64,000 nucleotides of DNA from assembly GCA_965212245.1 (NCBI GenBank), contig OZ243107.1:434001-498000 (forward strand), read 5' to 3'. Position 1 is the first letter of the stretch. Every line of letters begins with the position of its first letter. This stretch comes from CAKZNE01 sp040222435. GTDB taxonomy: Bacteria; Bacteroidota; Bacteroidia; Flavobacteriales; Schleiferiaceae. Position numbers and translations under genes: made by a program. Shown in pieces: positions 42,656 through 52,386 of this stretch. The notes beneath the pieces were generated by a model, which was given only the letters and a program-made list of their open reading frames with translations, made no database searches and was not told the origin of the DNA.

Positions 42656-44044
42656 TCAGTTACGGGTAATATATACATTATACACCTCATTGGATGGCGA
42701 GGTGGGGTTGTTCACAGGATCCCATGAAGGTCCCTTTGATTTTATACCTCCGTATATATGCCCCAACAACACTTCAGTGTTTTCAGGAAGTGAGCGGAAA
42801 TCTACAATACCGTATTCGCTGTTGAACATGGTTTGAGATGAGGGGATAAAATCAGCCTCAGTACCGAGGTAGTCAGGCATACTATTGGCATTGTAAAAAG
42901 TGTAGGTATTATTACCTGGATTCGCACGGCCAATGGTCAGGATCAGTTTAGTAAAAGCATCTCCCGCTCCAACCGCAGTATCTCCCATACCTCCAAAAGA
43001 AGTGGTAAACATCACATTATCCGTAGAATCATATAGGGTTACAAAGGCAGATGAATAAATATTGGAACGCTGGGTAAAGTTTTGATCCAGTGTATACGAT
43101 GGGGTTGTACCATTTTGGAGGTATATCGGGTTGCGGAAAGGCTGATTGGCCTTGGTGCTATCATGTAACACCGGTGAAGTAAATACACCTCCGTAAACCG
43201 TTAGCCCCACAGTGGATTTATCATCGGCCACCGAGGGAACCACTAGCAGGTCTCTTCTTCGAAACTGGGTAATTGAATCGTTCAGGTTATCTGATATATA
43301 TTGAAAAGAGGATGGGTCTATGGCAATACTGGAATCGGTTTCGGTAAGTGTAAACACGTGTACTGAATCCAGGTACACCTGAGTTGATGTTCCTCCGTAA
43401 GGGCCTTCAAAATTGTGCCCCAGCACTAAATAAAACTTTTGTCCTAATTTATACAACTCCCCTCCGGTTGCTCTTTGAAAATCATTTTCTTCATATACCA
43501 CGGAGTTTGCCAGGGCATTTACATCCTGATTAACTACTGCGTTTATCATAGCAGAAACATCAACCCTTGAAAAGATTGGGTAGGTTACCCAATTCGAATC
43601 AGGTGTATTGGCATTTATTTCTCCATATCCCCCGCATATATACAGGTAATTTTGCAGTTGAAAATGTTGCATATTGGAAGAGGTGTATTGCTCCTGCAGC
43701 TTCGGTGGCAGGTTGTTTACAGAAATACTATCCAGGGTATTATTGGCTGTATTATAAGCGTAGATATGTTTATTGGCTTCTTTGAAGGGAAAGTTCTGTT
43801 GATTACCAAAACCATGAAATCCATTGGTACGGCCACCAATCAAAAGCCAGTAATCACCAGAAGTACCCAGTACAAAAGATTGTAAGGCCGGTAAGTGAGT
43901 CATACTGTTATTCATTTCAATACGGTATGAGAATGTGGTGGGCGTAAGAAGCTTATCCTCTTCTTTCTTTTCCGGATCGCTGTTTTTGCAACTGCTAATA
44001 AGAACCAGGCCTAGCAGAAGCAGCCCTAATGTACTTTTTTTCAT
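42656..44044 (-). CDS. Kelch-like repeat lipoprotein, function unknown
   Basis: A 462-residue protein. A lipoprotein signal peptide ends LVLISSC, and the mature end KNSDPEKKEED is strongly charged. The body has repeats with the kelch-like pattern of double glycine and spaced aromatic residues (WLLIGGRTNGFHGFG, YLYICGGYGEIN, LTVYGGVFTSP, HIYGGIKS), suggesting a beta-propeller. No catalytic motif is seen. Ends before a terminator. Possibly surface-exposed in the outer membrane. A near-consensus -7 box (CAAATATG on the plus strand) lies upstream. Confidence 0.7.
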   Translation of the reverse strand: MKKSTLGLLLLGLVLISSCKNSDPEKKEEDKLLTPTTFSYRIEMNNSMTHLPALQSFVLGTSGDYWLLIGGRTNGFHGFGNQQNFPFKEANKHIYAYNTANNTLDSISVNNLPPKLQEQYTSSNMQHFQLQNYLYICGGYGEINANTPDSNWVTYPIFSRVDVSAMINAVVNQDVNALANSVVYEENDFQRATGGELYKLGQKFYLVLGHNFEGPYGGTSTQVYLDSVHVFTLTETDSSIAIDPSSFQYISDNLNDSITQFRRRDLLVVPSVADDKSTVGLTVYGGVFTSPVLHDSTKANQPFRNPIYLQNGTTPSYTLDQNFTQRSNIYSSAFVTLYDSTDNVMFTTSFGGMGDTAVGAGDAFTKLILTIGRANPGNNTYTFYNANSMPDYLGTEADFIPSSQTMFNSEYGIVDFRSLPENTEVLLGHIYGGIKSKGPSWDPVNNPTSPSNEVYNVYITRN

Positions 44045-44162
44045 AATTGTGGTTTGGTTATAATTTTAACAAATATGCTGGCTAATTCCGGTTAAACCTA
44101 GAAATCACAGTAAACCGTTCGGATATTTTAGCAAGCAGTCATTTTAAGGCAATAAGATACTT

Positions 44163-44636
44163 CTATTTTCTTTTCCAACTGATTTTCACAGATGATAAGT
44201 GAGAGGTTTCAAGGCGTTCTCCGGGGTGTACTTCAAAACCCTGCCGCTCGTAAAAAGCAAGAGGAGAGCGGTAAGGTAAACCGTTTAAGCGAACCATGTT
44301 TTCACGGTCCACCACCCAGCCGTTTAACTCCGCTTCTTGTTGCCGGGCAAAATTCAAAAGACTTAGACCTATCCCCTTACCTTGAACATACTCCTGGATT
44401 AAAAGCGCAAACCACCGTTCGCCCATTCGGTCAAAAACCGGCATCCAGCCGATCAACTCTTCTTCTGAGCAGACTATATAGTGGGTAGTATGGACCAGCT
44501 TGTCCAGGTAATTCTGCAACTGGCCTTTATTCTTATAACCGAGAGTAGCCGGATACACTGAATTCCACAACATAAGAACTTGTTGTTTCTCTCTATCACT
44601 AAGTAAACCGGCCGTTTTAAAATGTAATTTTTCCAC
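44163..44636 (-). CDS. GNAT-family N-acetyltransferase
   Basis: A 157-residue acetyltransferase. The acetyl-CoA binding motif is QEYVQGKGIGLSLLNFA (residues about 82-98; Q/RxxGxG) and the C-terminal strand has RSPLAFYERQGFEVHPGER. The substrate is unknown. It lies 16 bp downstream of the AlgJ-like gene on the same strand, so it may be co-transcribed with the acylation pair, though a link in function is not proven. Confidence 0.82.
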   Translation of the reverse strand: MEKLHFKTAGLLSDREKQQVLMLWNSVYPATLGYKNKGQLQNYLDKLVHTTHYIVCSEEELIGWMPVFDRMGERWFALLIQEYVQGKGIGLSLLNFARQQEAELNGWVVDRENMVRLNGLPYRSPLAFYERQGFEVHPGERLETSHLSSVKISWKRK

Positions 44637-44652
44637 TTGAACAAAGGAAACC

Positions 44653-45780
44653 TTATTCCAGGATTAACCGTTGGCGGGTATATATATCAAACTTGCGCTC
44701 AACCACCTCTTGTACCACAATGTCCGGCTTTTCACGTTTAATCATTTCCGGATCAAGCTTGTAAGAGAAGATAAATACGGATTCGCCAAAAGATTCGCTG
44801 ATGAATTTTTCAATGTCTTCTCCAAAGGAATCGCACCACATCATCAGCTTCAGTTCACCGGCCGGAGAAAAATAACGGGTGATCTTCTTTGCAGATGAAG
44901 GGCTCTTTACGGCTTTGGCATTCGCAGACCTCAGAGCAAGGTAAGTTTCAGGAGTATCGCGGTTTAGCATCCGGCTAAGCCCGGGGTGAGCCAACTGAGC
45001 AGGAGTTTCCAGTAATTCAGACCTCCGGATAAGGGGTAACGAATCAAATTTCTCATTCAGTTGGTTCATCAAGGCGATATAACCCCAAAACGCACCCCAG
45101 TCATTCCAATGGCTATCTCTTTTATGATATAACCGTTGATCCGTATGTGAGCTGTATTGATCTCCAAAGTCAATGATTGACACGCCAACTTCGCGGGCTA
45201 CTGCCTTGAACTGATCCAGGGTGGTTGGTCCGGCTTTTCGGATAGGTAAAGAATCTCCGTACACACTATGCTTATTGCGTGCCACGGCTATGTAAAACTC
45301 CACACCCTGGCTTTTAAAGTAATCGGAAAGCGTTTTGAGATTTGCGCGTAATAATCCTGTTTCTTCCGGGGTAAAGGTCTTCATCCCTTTTGATTCCCGG
45401 ATAACGGCCGAATAATCGTCACCTAAGAATAGCCAGTTATTCATCCCCTTAACCACCCGGCCGGGCAGGGGATTACAGTTAAAGGCTCCTTCCTGTAATA
45501 CGGCATATCCCCGGAAGACCTTCTCCTTAAAGGGAAAGTGATCTTTGTAATAGCTGTGAAAGTCTTTTTTTCGGTCTGAAACAGACCCCACCATGCTTTT
45601 GAGAAAATCAAATACTCCTGAAGAGTCATTCCAATGAAGCGGCTTTGACAGAGGATGCGGGGAAAGTTTACGATTCTCCACTCCGGTACTGCCCACCTCC
45701 ACTCCGGATATCATTAAGCCGAAACCCAGTGTAAGGGTTATTATAAAGATAACGGGTATGCTATGGGGCAGGATCTTCAT
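44653..45780 (-). CDS. AlgJ/AlgX-like SGNH-hydrolase-type polysaccharide acylation protein
   Basis: A 375-residue secreted or membrane-anchored protein with one N-terminal hydrophobic helix (about 8-27). The AlgX/AlgJ SGNH-like features are visible: YHKRDSHWNDWGAFWGY (D-x-H-W, near 217-233) and MMWCDSFGEDIEKF with the nucleophile serine in C-D-S (near 315). Family members move O-acetyl groups to extracellular sugars in partnership with a MBOAT protein, which starts just 1 bp upstream on this strand. The chain's target here could be a capsule or an exopolysaccharide. Confidence 0.85.
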   Translation of the reverse strand: MKILPHSIPVIFIITLTLGFGLMISGVEVGSTGVENRKLSPHPLSKPLHWNDSSGVFDFLKSMVGSVSDRKKDFHSYYKDHFPFKEKVFRGYAVLQEGAFNCNPLPGRVVKGMNNWLFLGDDYSAVIRESKGMKTFTPEETGLLRANLKTLSDYFKSQGVEFYIAVARNKHSVYGDSLPIRKAGPTTLDQFKAVAREVGVSIIDFGDQYSSHTDQRLYHKRDSHWNDWGAFWGYIALMNQLNEKFDSLPLIRRSELLETPAQLAHPGLSRMLNRDTPETYLALRSANAKAVKSPSSAKKITRYFSPAGELKLMMWCDSFGEDIEKFISESFGESVFIFSYKLDPEMIKREKPDIVVQEVVERKFDIYTRQRLILE

Positions 45781-45781
45781 A

Positions 45782-47194
45782 TTAAAACCTGAAATAAATA
45801 AATGGATTATAGCTGCCCGCTCCGATATACATCAGGCAAAGAATAAACAACATACCAAGCCAGCTAAGCCGTAACCATTGAAAGCTTGCGGATGAACGCT
45901 TTAGCCTGATCCTGGTAAAAAGAGGGATCGAAAAAAATGTAGCTATAATCAAGAAGAAGAAAGTGCGCCCGTTTAAATGGAAAAAATCCAGGTAGCTGTT
46001 TACCGATGGCTCGCCTGGAGAGAGCCAGAACATTTTTCCGAGATAGATCCATATATCTGGTAATGTTTCTACCCTGAAAAACACCCAGCTTACCCCTAGA
46101 ACCAGTAAAGCATAGGCATGCTGAAAGACATTTGGCAATTGCGATAGGATTTGGCCCACCCGGCCTCTTTCCATCATCATGAAGAACCCATGAAAGAACC
46201 CCCACACCACAAAATTCCAATTGGCTCCGTGCCACAGACCGGTGATAAAAAACACGATCAAAAGATTAAGGTAAGTACGGCTGCGCCCTTTGCGGTTACC
46301 GCCCAGGGATATATAAAGGTAATCCCTGAACCAGGCGGAAAGAGTCATGTGCCACCTGCTCCAGAACTCCCGTATATTTTTGGACACATAGGGGTAGTTA
46401 AAGTTTTCAGGAAAATGAAAGCCCATCATTCTGCCCAGGCCAATGGCCATATCAGAGTAACCGGAAAAATCAAAATAGATCTGGAAGGCGTATACAATCA
46501 CACCCAGCCAGGCATAGCCTGAGGAGAGGTCAGCTACATCCTGCTGGAAAATATCATCTGCAATAGCCGCAAAAGTATTGGCAATCAGCACCTTTTTGGC
46601 CAGACCGATAATAAAACGTTCAACCCCTACTGAGAAACCAACCCATGAGAGGTTTTTTACAGCCAGTTGCTTATGTATCTCAGCATAGCGCACAATGGGA
46701 CCGGCTACCAGCTGCGGAAACATAGTTACATAGGTAGCAAATTCAATAAACTTTTGGCTGGCTTTTACTTTGTTCCGGTATACATCAATGGTATACGACA
46801 TGGTTTGGAAAGTGTAGAAACTTATACCAATGGGCAACATAATAGTGGGGAGGTTATATACCCAGGCAGCTTCAACCCCCAGCGCATCGAGTAAATAGCC
46901 CAGGTTCTCAAAGGTGAAATTGAAGTATTTGAAAAACCCCAGAATGGCCAGGTTGGAAAAAACGGATAACCACAAACCGGTTTTACGCCAGCCTTTTTCT
47001 ATGATTAGTCCGCAACTGAAATCAACGGTAGCTGAAAAAAGCATTACCAATACAATCAGTCCTTCACCCCAGGCATAAAAAATAAGGCTGCTTAAAAAGA
47101 GCACCCAGTTTTTAAGGCCTTTGGGAGACAGGTAAAACACCCCGAGTATGACCGGAAGGAATAAAAATAAAAAAACCGTGCTACTGAATACCAT
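45782..47194 (-). CDS. MBOAT-family O-acyltransferase (AlgI-like)
   Basis: A 470-residue membrane protein with about ten helices. The MBOAT signature with the catalytic histidine is FITGLWHGANWNFVVWGFFHG (near residues 315-335; H in GLWHG and FFHG). Other AlgI features: FYTFQTMSYTIDVYRNK and QIYFDFSGYSDMAIGLGRMMGF. It passes an acyl group across the membrane to the AlgJ-like protein encoded 1 bp downstream, so the pair is almost surely one functional unit. Confidence 0.93.
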   Translation of the reverse strand: MVFSSTVFLFLFLPVILGVFYLSPKGLKNWVLFLSSLIFYAWGEGLIVLVMLFSATVDFSCGLIIEKGWRKTGLWLSVFSNLAILGFFKYFNFTFENLGYLLDALGVEAAWVYNLPTIMLPIGISFYTFQTMSYTIDVYRNKVKASQKFIEFATYVTMFPQLVAGPIVRYAEIHKQLAVKNLSWVGFSVGVERFIIGLAKKVLIANTFAAIADDIFQQDVADLSSGYAWLGVIVYAFQIYFDFSGYSDMAIGLGRMMGFHFPENFNYPYVSKNIREFWSRWHMTLSAWFRDYLYISLGGNRKGRSRTYLNLLIVFFITGLWHGANWNFVVWGFFHGFFMMMERGRVGQILSQLPNVFQHAYALLVLGVSWVFFRVETLPDIWIYLGKMFWLSPGEPSVNSYLDFFHLNGRTFFFLIIATFFSIPLFTRIRLKRSSASFQWLRLSWLGMLFILCLMYIGAGSYNPFIYFRF

Positions 47195-47264
47195 GTGCTT
47201 TCCCGGAGCCTTACGCCCCTAAAAGATGAATGCGCCTAAAATAAAAAGAATTCCCGTGTATAAC

Positions 47265-47957
47265 TCAGGCAAAATCCATAGGTGTAAGGCTATGATCATA
47301 GGGTGTAAACCTGAGCAATGGTTTCGAGTTTTCAGGAATAAGCTGGTATTGCTTCAACATTTGCAAAATCCCCGCCTCCCCGCCAAAGTCGGCCTGATAC
47401 CAGCGTAAAAGCTCATTTACCTCAAGCAGGTTTTCTTTGGGTGTAAAAGAAGTTTCCTGTTCCAGGTAAGCTACAGTGGCCCAATCCAGTTGCTGTTCTA
47501 CCTTTTCCGCATGGTAAAAGGCAATGGGCGGACAACTTTTTTGCCCGCAGTTCAGCGCAAAATGAATACGGGGGTCTTCTTTTTCAACAGCCAGTTGCTG
47601 AACCGGCTCCGGGTATTTTTCCGGTGTACCGCTGGAAGGGTGGGGTTTGAGTTTCCGTAGTATCCCATGCTCCATTTCATCAAGACTAAGATCAACATCT
47701 GCAAACTGAAAGGGGCTGGCCGTAAAAATAATTTTACGGTCTGTACCACGGGCTACCAGTATTTGGAACCACGCATTGTACATATTGATCCAAAAGGCTT
47801 TACGCATATCATCCGTATTGAGCCTCAGCAATTCAGTCCATGAAATACGGCTTAGAGAAGTACCAAGCCGGCCCACATCCTTTGAAGTTTTCACCTTGTA
47901 AAGAAAGTCTTCAGCCTGTTTAAGGATATCCTTTCTAATGGTTTCCCCGGTATTCAT
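47265..47957 (-). CDS. DUF547 family protein
   Basis: A 230-residue protein. The DUF547 core is clear: KAFWINMYNAWFQILVARG (residues about 38-56) and HFALNCGQKSCPPIAFYHAEKVEQQLD (near 130-155). No catalytic function is established for the family. It is upstream of the AlgI/AlgJ pair on the same strand (70 bp gap), so co-transcription is possible. It has no signal peptide in the reading frame. Confidence 0.82.
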   Translation of the reverse strand: MNTGETIRKDILKQAEDFLYKVKTSKDVGRLGTSLSRISWTELLRLNTDDMRKAFWINMYNAWFQILVARGTDRKIIFTASPFQFADVDLSLDEMEHGILRKLKPHPSSGTPEKYPEPVQQLAVEKEDPRIHFALNCGQKSCPPIAFYHAEKVEQQLDWATVAYLEQETSFTPKENLLEVNELLRWYQADFGGEAGILQMLKQYQLIPENSKPLLRFTPYDHSLTPMDFA

Positions 47958-48083
47958 AGATAAGTGCCGTTTTCTAAATTATTCCAAAACAGGATCAACA
48001 GGTAACCCCATTCCCATGACCATCTATTCATTACAGAGTAAATCTCATTATATTTTTAAAGGTGAGAATCTCTATCCAAAGAA

Positions 48084-48371
48084 TTACAACAGCCCAACTA
48101 AAATGCTTATAACTAAAGCTATACCCAATACCGATCCGCCCACCATACTCAATATTATTTTTCCGCGCCCTTTGTAAAAACGCTGCATCAGGTAATACAC
48201 TAACCATTGCCCAAAGTAGATACCGCTTACGTATATCCCAAAAGCTATCCAGTTACCCCAATCCTTTGTCCACCGGAAATCATAATAACCTTCATCAATA
48301 AAAAACAGAAATAGTGTAAGCAGTAAGGAGCTGAGAGCCAATAAAAGGTAATTTTTATTTTGACGAGACAT
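48084..48371 (-). CDS. Small membrane protein, unknown family
   Basis: A 95-residue protein with three predicted helices: about 8-27 (YLLLALSSLLLTLFLFF), 40-60 (WIAFGIYVSGIYFGQWLVYYL) and 70-95 (IILSMVGGSVLGIALVISILVGLL). The loop FRWTKDWGNW holds several aromatic residues. I do not recognise the family. It lies between DUF547 and MtfA-like genes with gaps over 40 bp on both sides. Confidence 0.6.
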   Translation of the reverse strand: MSRQNKNYLLLALSSLLLTLFLFFIDEGYYDFRWTKDWGNWIAFGIYVSGIYFGQWLVYYLMQRFYKGRGKIILSMVGGSVLGIALVISILVGLL

Positions 48372-48414
48372 AAGCTGGTAGTTTAGATTTTAAAGATAAC
48401 GACCATCCGTTCTT

Positions 48415-49236
48415 TTAATTATCTGATCCTGAAGCTTCCGTTTTATTCACTTTTTTTGGTTCAGCCGGATCTTGCCTGAATATTTTGGTCATAGCCCCAT
48501 ACAACCGGGGATGTTTCTTTTTGAAAAGCCTGGGGCGCTTAAAAAAGTATTCACTGGCCACCGAATAAAATTCAGCCTGATTAGTAGCTCCGTAAGGGCG
48601 GATATCGGAGTCTCTTTCGGTAATCTTCCGTATCTCCTCTTTCATCATTTTCAGCCAGGGTATAGCTTGTGGATGACGTATCAATACATCCGGCACTCCA
48701 TCAGTGGCCCCGTCCATTTTATCAATCAGGTGGACAAACTCATGAATACCCACATTTTGCTTACTGGTTTTATTGGAAAAACCCAGATGCAGTGAAGGTT
48801 TGGAAAGCGTCATAGTGCCATTCATAAAGCCCCAGCCTACCATACCGGAAATAGTACGCCCCTTGCCCTCTGTTTCAAACTCAGGGTTAAAAGTATCCGG
48901 ATACAAAAGCACCTCATGGAGATTAGAATAATCCCACTCCTGAAAGCCAAAGACCGGTATAATAGCACTGGCTGCTACTAATACCTTGTCTTCTTCCGTA
49001 ACCTCAGTGCTTACCCCGGTGATCTTACAGCCAGACAAAAAGTGCATGATCCGGTATTCAAAATTCCTGCGATCGGCCCCCTGAAGGCGTTTGTAAAAAC
49101 CTACCTTTTTTTGAAGGATTGCCTTCTTCGCTGCATCAATTGGAATTTTTTCTCCGTGGTAACGGGGATACATATGTGTGCGTAAATACCAACCGGTACT
49201 TACTAAAACAATCAGTAATACAAGAATACTACCCAT
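48415..49236 (-). CDS. MtfA-type zinc peptidase (DUF2265/M90)
   Basis: A 273-residue protein with an N-terminal hydrophobic anchor (about 3-14) and the gluzincin motif H165-E166-F-V-H169 in NVGIHEFVHLIDKMDGATDG. The third ligand glutamate is expected further on, in the segment with YSVASEYFFKRP. E. coli MtfA acts on the repressor Mlc in glucose transport control; the same target is not expected here. Ends with a lysine- and acid-rich tail. Preceded on this strand by a terminator. Confidence 0.82.
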   Translation of the reverse strand: MGSILVLLIVLVSTGWYLRTHMYPRYHGEKIPIDAAKKAILQKKVGFYKRLQGADRRNFEYRIMHFLSGCKITGVSTEVTEEDKVLVAASAIIPVFGFQEWDYSNLHEVLLYPDTFNPEFETEGKGRTISGMVGWGFMNGTMTLSKPSLHLGFSNKTSKQNVGIHEFVHLIDKMDGATDGVPDVLIRHPQAIPWLKMMKEEIRKITERDSDIRPYGATNQAEFYSVASEYFFKRPRLFKKKHPRLYGAMTKIFRQDPAEPKKVNKTEASGSDN

Positions 49237-49297
49237 GAGTTATAGAGATATATGTATTTAAAACCCCGGACAGAAATTTTGTTCGGATCTATCCTAA

Positions 49298-49323
49298 AAA
49301 GCCCCGGCTTTTCCCGGGGCTTT
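49298..49323 (-). terminator. Terminator of the heme-type TonB receptor gene
   Basis: Ten-pair hairpin AAAGCCCCGG / CCGGGGCTTT followed on the minus strand by TTAGG; it lies 21 bp past the receptor stop. Confidence 0.85.
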
Positions 49324-49344
49324 ATCACATCAGTTTTAAGCTAT

Positions 49345-51753
49345 TTAAAATGAAGCGCGTATGGCTCCGATAAAATTGATACCAGGCGCTACTATCCCTG
49401 AGGAATAGGGGCGGTAACGCTGATCGGTCATATTCTCAACCCCCAGGCTGGCCTGCAGGTAAGTTGTGAATTGGTAACTCGCTTTGAAATTAAGCGTATA
49501 CCAGGACGGAGCATAAGACTTACCATCTTCATCCATCGCGTACATCCAGGTTTTATCCTGTTCAGAGGGGGCCAGGCGCGCATGGCTGATCTCGCCATTA
49601 TATACCCCGTACAAGTCGGCTTTGAACTTTTTTACCGTATAGGTAAGGTGTGCAATGCCAAACCAGGGTGCGGCATGGCGTAAAGGAGCAGTGCTGCCAT
49701 TATCCAGTTCCTCCTCTCCAAACTGGTAATTGTAGCGCACCTGCATACCCAAATTATAAGGAAGCTTCACATCTACTCCCGCCTGAATACCGTATACATA
49801 AGCATTGGCTGCATTCTGTATGGCTTGTACCCGGCTGTTTTCACCCCGGTATTCTATGCTATCCATCCCGTTCAGCGTGTAATCCCTGCGCACCATAGCA
49901 TCATCCAAATAAGTATAGAAAGCTGAAACATCCAGCTTCACCGCGTTACCTATCACTTTGGCTATACCCAGCTCAAAGTTATACGCCTGCTCCGGTTTAA
50001 GATCCGGGTTTGGCACCACCACCTGTTGATCACCGGAATCGAAAACTTTACCGATATCATCAATATTGGGCGCCCGGAAACCAGTGGATATATTCAACTT
50101 AACCATCCAGCTTTCGGCCGGACGGTAACTAAAGCCGGTGGCTGCGGTAACCGCACCTGTAGTAAGGGCAGCCGAAGTGAAGGAAAAGGGATAAAATGTG
50201 GTATCAAACTCAGCTGAAAGGCTCACCAGGTTTAAGCGCACACCGGTGTTCCAGGTAATGTACTCATTAAGATCTGCCTTAAAGTTTACATAGGCCGCAT
50301 ACGAATTCCAATCCGCCCCGTCAGGATAGCGCGTACCTATAGGTGCAGTACTTCCGGTTTCAATATCCTCCTGAAAAGCGGTTGAGCTCACTTTATTCAA
50401 CACAGCTTCTACACCATAATAGAGACCCAGCCGGGTACCAAAACTTTTGTCAAACTCAAGGTTGGCGGTATAAGCATTTACCTGCTCTGTGGAATTGCTG
50501 CGCACGGGATCGCCAAAATCGCGATCATGGCGGCTTTCCTCAAAAAACTGATAGGCCACAATCAGGCGGGCATTATCATACAAAGCGTGAGAAGCATGAT
50601 GCTCCACCGCTACGCGGTTCATCCACCATAGCTGCGGACCATAATACCATTCTGCGGAACGCAGGTTTCCACCCCGGTAGCGGATCAAACGATCATAACG
50701 CGGCACATCTGAAGTGGCTGAGTAATGTATGTCTACCTCAAAATCCCAAAACTCATTGGGTTTGTACAATACCTTCTGCATCAGGTTGAGCTGACTGTAA
50801 CCGGTGCTGACCTGTTTTTCAGGATCATCATTGGGCACTTCTACATCCACACCGTTCTGACGTTCAGCATATACAGGGCGTAGATACTCATCCGGACCGT
50901 TGTTGGAGCCCATCCGCTGATCATCAAAATCAGAATAGGTAACACTGGTAAGAAAACCCCACTTTTTAGTGCCAAAGTTGAGATCCAAATGACCGGTTTT
51001 CTCCTGGTTAGCGGAGCTGTAACGGATCATGGCGTTACCCTTAAAAAGCAGGCTGTCATTGGTGGAAAGGGATGGAGCAAGAGTATGAAAATCCATCACC
51101 CCACCAATAGCATCACTACCGTATATAAGCGAACCGGGGCCAAAAACGATCTCAGCATTGCTCATGGCATTCGGATCCAGTGAGATCACGTTCTGCAAAT
51201 TTCCACTGCGAAAAATGGCGTTATTCATACGCACACCATCTACCACAAGCAACACACGGTTGGTTGAAAAGCCGCGGATCATGGGGCTACCTCCGCCCAA
51301 CTGACTTTTCTGGATGTACACATCACCACTGGTGCTAAGCATATCCGCAGCGGTTTGCGGGTTCTGAAAAGCAATTTCACGGGCCTTAATGGTACTGATC
51401 TTATTGGGCACTTTGCTCTTGCTTTGCTCCCAACGGTTGGCCGAAACCACGATCTCATCCAGGTTCAGCTGATCCTGTTCCAGCAGGATCACCCGCTTAC
51501 CCCCGGTAAGTTCAGCAAAGCTCAGCGTTTGTGTGACATAACCGTAATAGCGTACTTCAATGGATGAACTGTTGGCCAGCGCATCCACCCTGGCCTCGCC
51601 CTTGGCATTTGTATAGCGGATTATAGAATTCTTTTCATCGGCAATCCGTACCCCTTCAATGGGTTGCAGGCTTACCTGGTCTTTTATGGTGATGGTTTGT
51701 GCCTGAAGCGCAACGCATAACACCACAAAAAACGCTGATAATATGTTTTTCAT
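49345..51753 (-). CDS. TonB-dependent receptor (hemoglobin/heme-type)
   Basis: An 802-residue receptor: signal peptide (1-19, ALQAQ), carboxypeptidase-like domain (about 20-95), plug (about 100-225) with SPMIRGFSTNRVLLVVDGVRMNN and VFGPGSLIYGSDAIGGVMDF, then the barrel with a C-terminal aromatic end (RYRPYSSGIVAPGINFIGAIRASF). The plug pattern matches the hemoglobin/transferrin/lactoferrin family; heme uptake is therefore plausible but not proven. It follows by 55 bp a gene for a 183-residue secreted protein on the same strand. Confidence 0.85.
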   Translation of the reverse strand: MKNILSAFFVVLCVALQAQTITIKDQVSLQPIEGVRIADEKNSIIRYTNAKGEARVDALANSSSIEVRYYGYVTQTLSFAELTGGKRVILLEQDQLNLDEIVVSANRWEQSKSKVPNKISTIKAREIAFQNPQTAADMLSTSGDVYIQKSQLGGGSPMIRGFSTNRVLLVVDGVRMNNAIFRSGNLQNVISLDPNAMSNAEIVFGPGSLIYGSDAIGGVMDFHTLAPSLSTNDSLLFKGNAMIRYSSANQEKTGHLDLNFGTKKWGFLTSVTYSDFDDQRMGSNNGPDEYLRPVYAERQNGVDVEVPNDDPEKQVSTGYSQLNLMQKVLYKPNEFWDFEVDIHYSATSDVPRYDRLIRYRGGNLRSAEWYYGPQLWWMNRVAVEHHASHALYDNARLIVAYQFFEESRHDRDFGDPVRSNSTEQVNAYTANLEFDKSFGTRLGLYYGVEAVLNKVSSTAFQEDIETGSTAPIGTRYPDGADWNSYAAYVNFKADLNEYITWNTGVRLNLVSLSAEFDTTFYPFSFTSAALTTGAVTAATGFSYRPAESWMVKLNISTGFRAPNIDDIGKVFDSGDQQVVVPNPDLKPEQAYNFELGIAKVIGNAVKLDVSAFYTYLDDAMVRRDYTLNGMDSIEYRGENSRVQAIQNAANAYVYGIQAGVDVKLPYNLGMQVRYNYQFGEEELDNGSTAPLRHAAPWFGIAHLTYTVKKFKADLYGVYNGEISHARLAPSEQDKTWMYAMDEDGKSYAPSWYTLNFKASYQFTTYLQASLGVENMTDQRYRPYSSGIVAPGINFIGAIRASF

Positions 51754-51808
51754 TAATGTATTTTTATTTGTTTCACAAAAACCTGCCCACTTTAAGGCAG
51801 GTCCGTAC

Positions 51809-52360
51809 TTATTGGAAAATGTAAAACAAAGGCCGGGGCGGCTTCCAGGGTTTCAGGCTTACATCATGGTAAAAAACCGTAGAATACCTGAACTGATGAC
51901 GGTAACCGGCAACGTATGCTGTGATCTTTTTAAGGGACTCACCCACAAACTGTTTGCTGAAAAGGGCCTGCATCAGGCTCCGGTGCTTGCGCTTTTCAGG
52001 ATTGTTTTTCAGCTCCAGGGACACCATACGGTCCAGGTTTTTAAACAAGCCTGATTCCTTCACATCATGAATACAAGTGTACCAGGTTTCGGAGCCGTGC
52101 CTTGCGCTCTTCAGGATATCGTACATCTCACCTTTATAGCGAAACTCACCTTTATGAATACGCTGAAAGTCAGGATGTCCTTCTTCCATGGAGAAAGGGA
52201 TTTTCAGAACCACCTGCAACTCTTCCGGCACACCTTGTTTCAACCGCTGCTTCATTTCATGACGTACTTCCTGTACCTGCCAGTAATGACACAGGTACCA
52301 GCCTGCCGACTGAAAAAGCAGGAGAGAACTCAATAGTATGGAAGCCGCTAGTTTAATCAT
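51809..52360 (-). CDS. Secreted/anchored hypothetical protein upstream of TonB receptor
   Basis: A 183-residue protein with an N-terminal membrane segment (about 4-24). The body is charged with an unusually proline- and tryptophan-rich end (LKPWKPPRPLFYIF). I do not recognise the family. Its regular pairing with TonB receptors in Bacteroidota makes an accessory role plausible but this is inference. It has its own -7 box at 52379-52386 and probably drives transcription of the receptor gene. Confidence 0.65.
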   Translation of the reverse strand: MIKLAASILLSSLLLFQSAGWYLCHYWQVQEVRHEMKQRLKQGVPEELQVVLKIPFSMEEGHPDFQRIHKGEFRYKGEMYDILKSARHGSETWYTCIHDVKESGLFKNLDRMVSLELKNNPEKRKHRSLMQALFSKQFVGESLKKITAYVAGYRHQFRYSTVFYHDVSLKPWKPPRPLFYIFQ

Positions 52361-52378
52361 ACAGAGTTAGAGCAAACA

Positions 52379-52386
52379 CAAAAGTA
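52379..52386 (-). promoter_or_regulatory. -7 promoter box of the receptor operon
   Basis: Minus strand TACTTTTG (TAnnTTTG), 18 nt upstream of the ATG at 52360. Confidence 0.45.

Noticed and set aside
46151..46522. 123-codon plus-strand frame inside the AlgI gene
   Set aside because: Antisense to a clear MBOAT gene, rich in proline and histidine as shadow frames often are.
50343..50789. 148-codon plus-strand frame inside the TonB receptor
   Set aside because: Antisense to a complete receptor; composition is unusual and no motif is seen.
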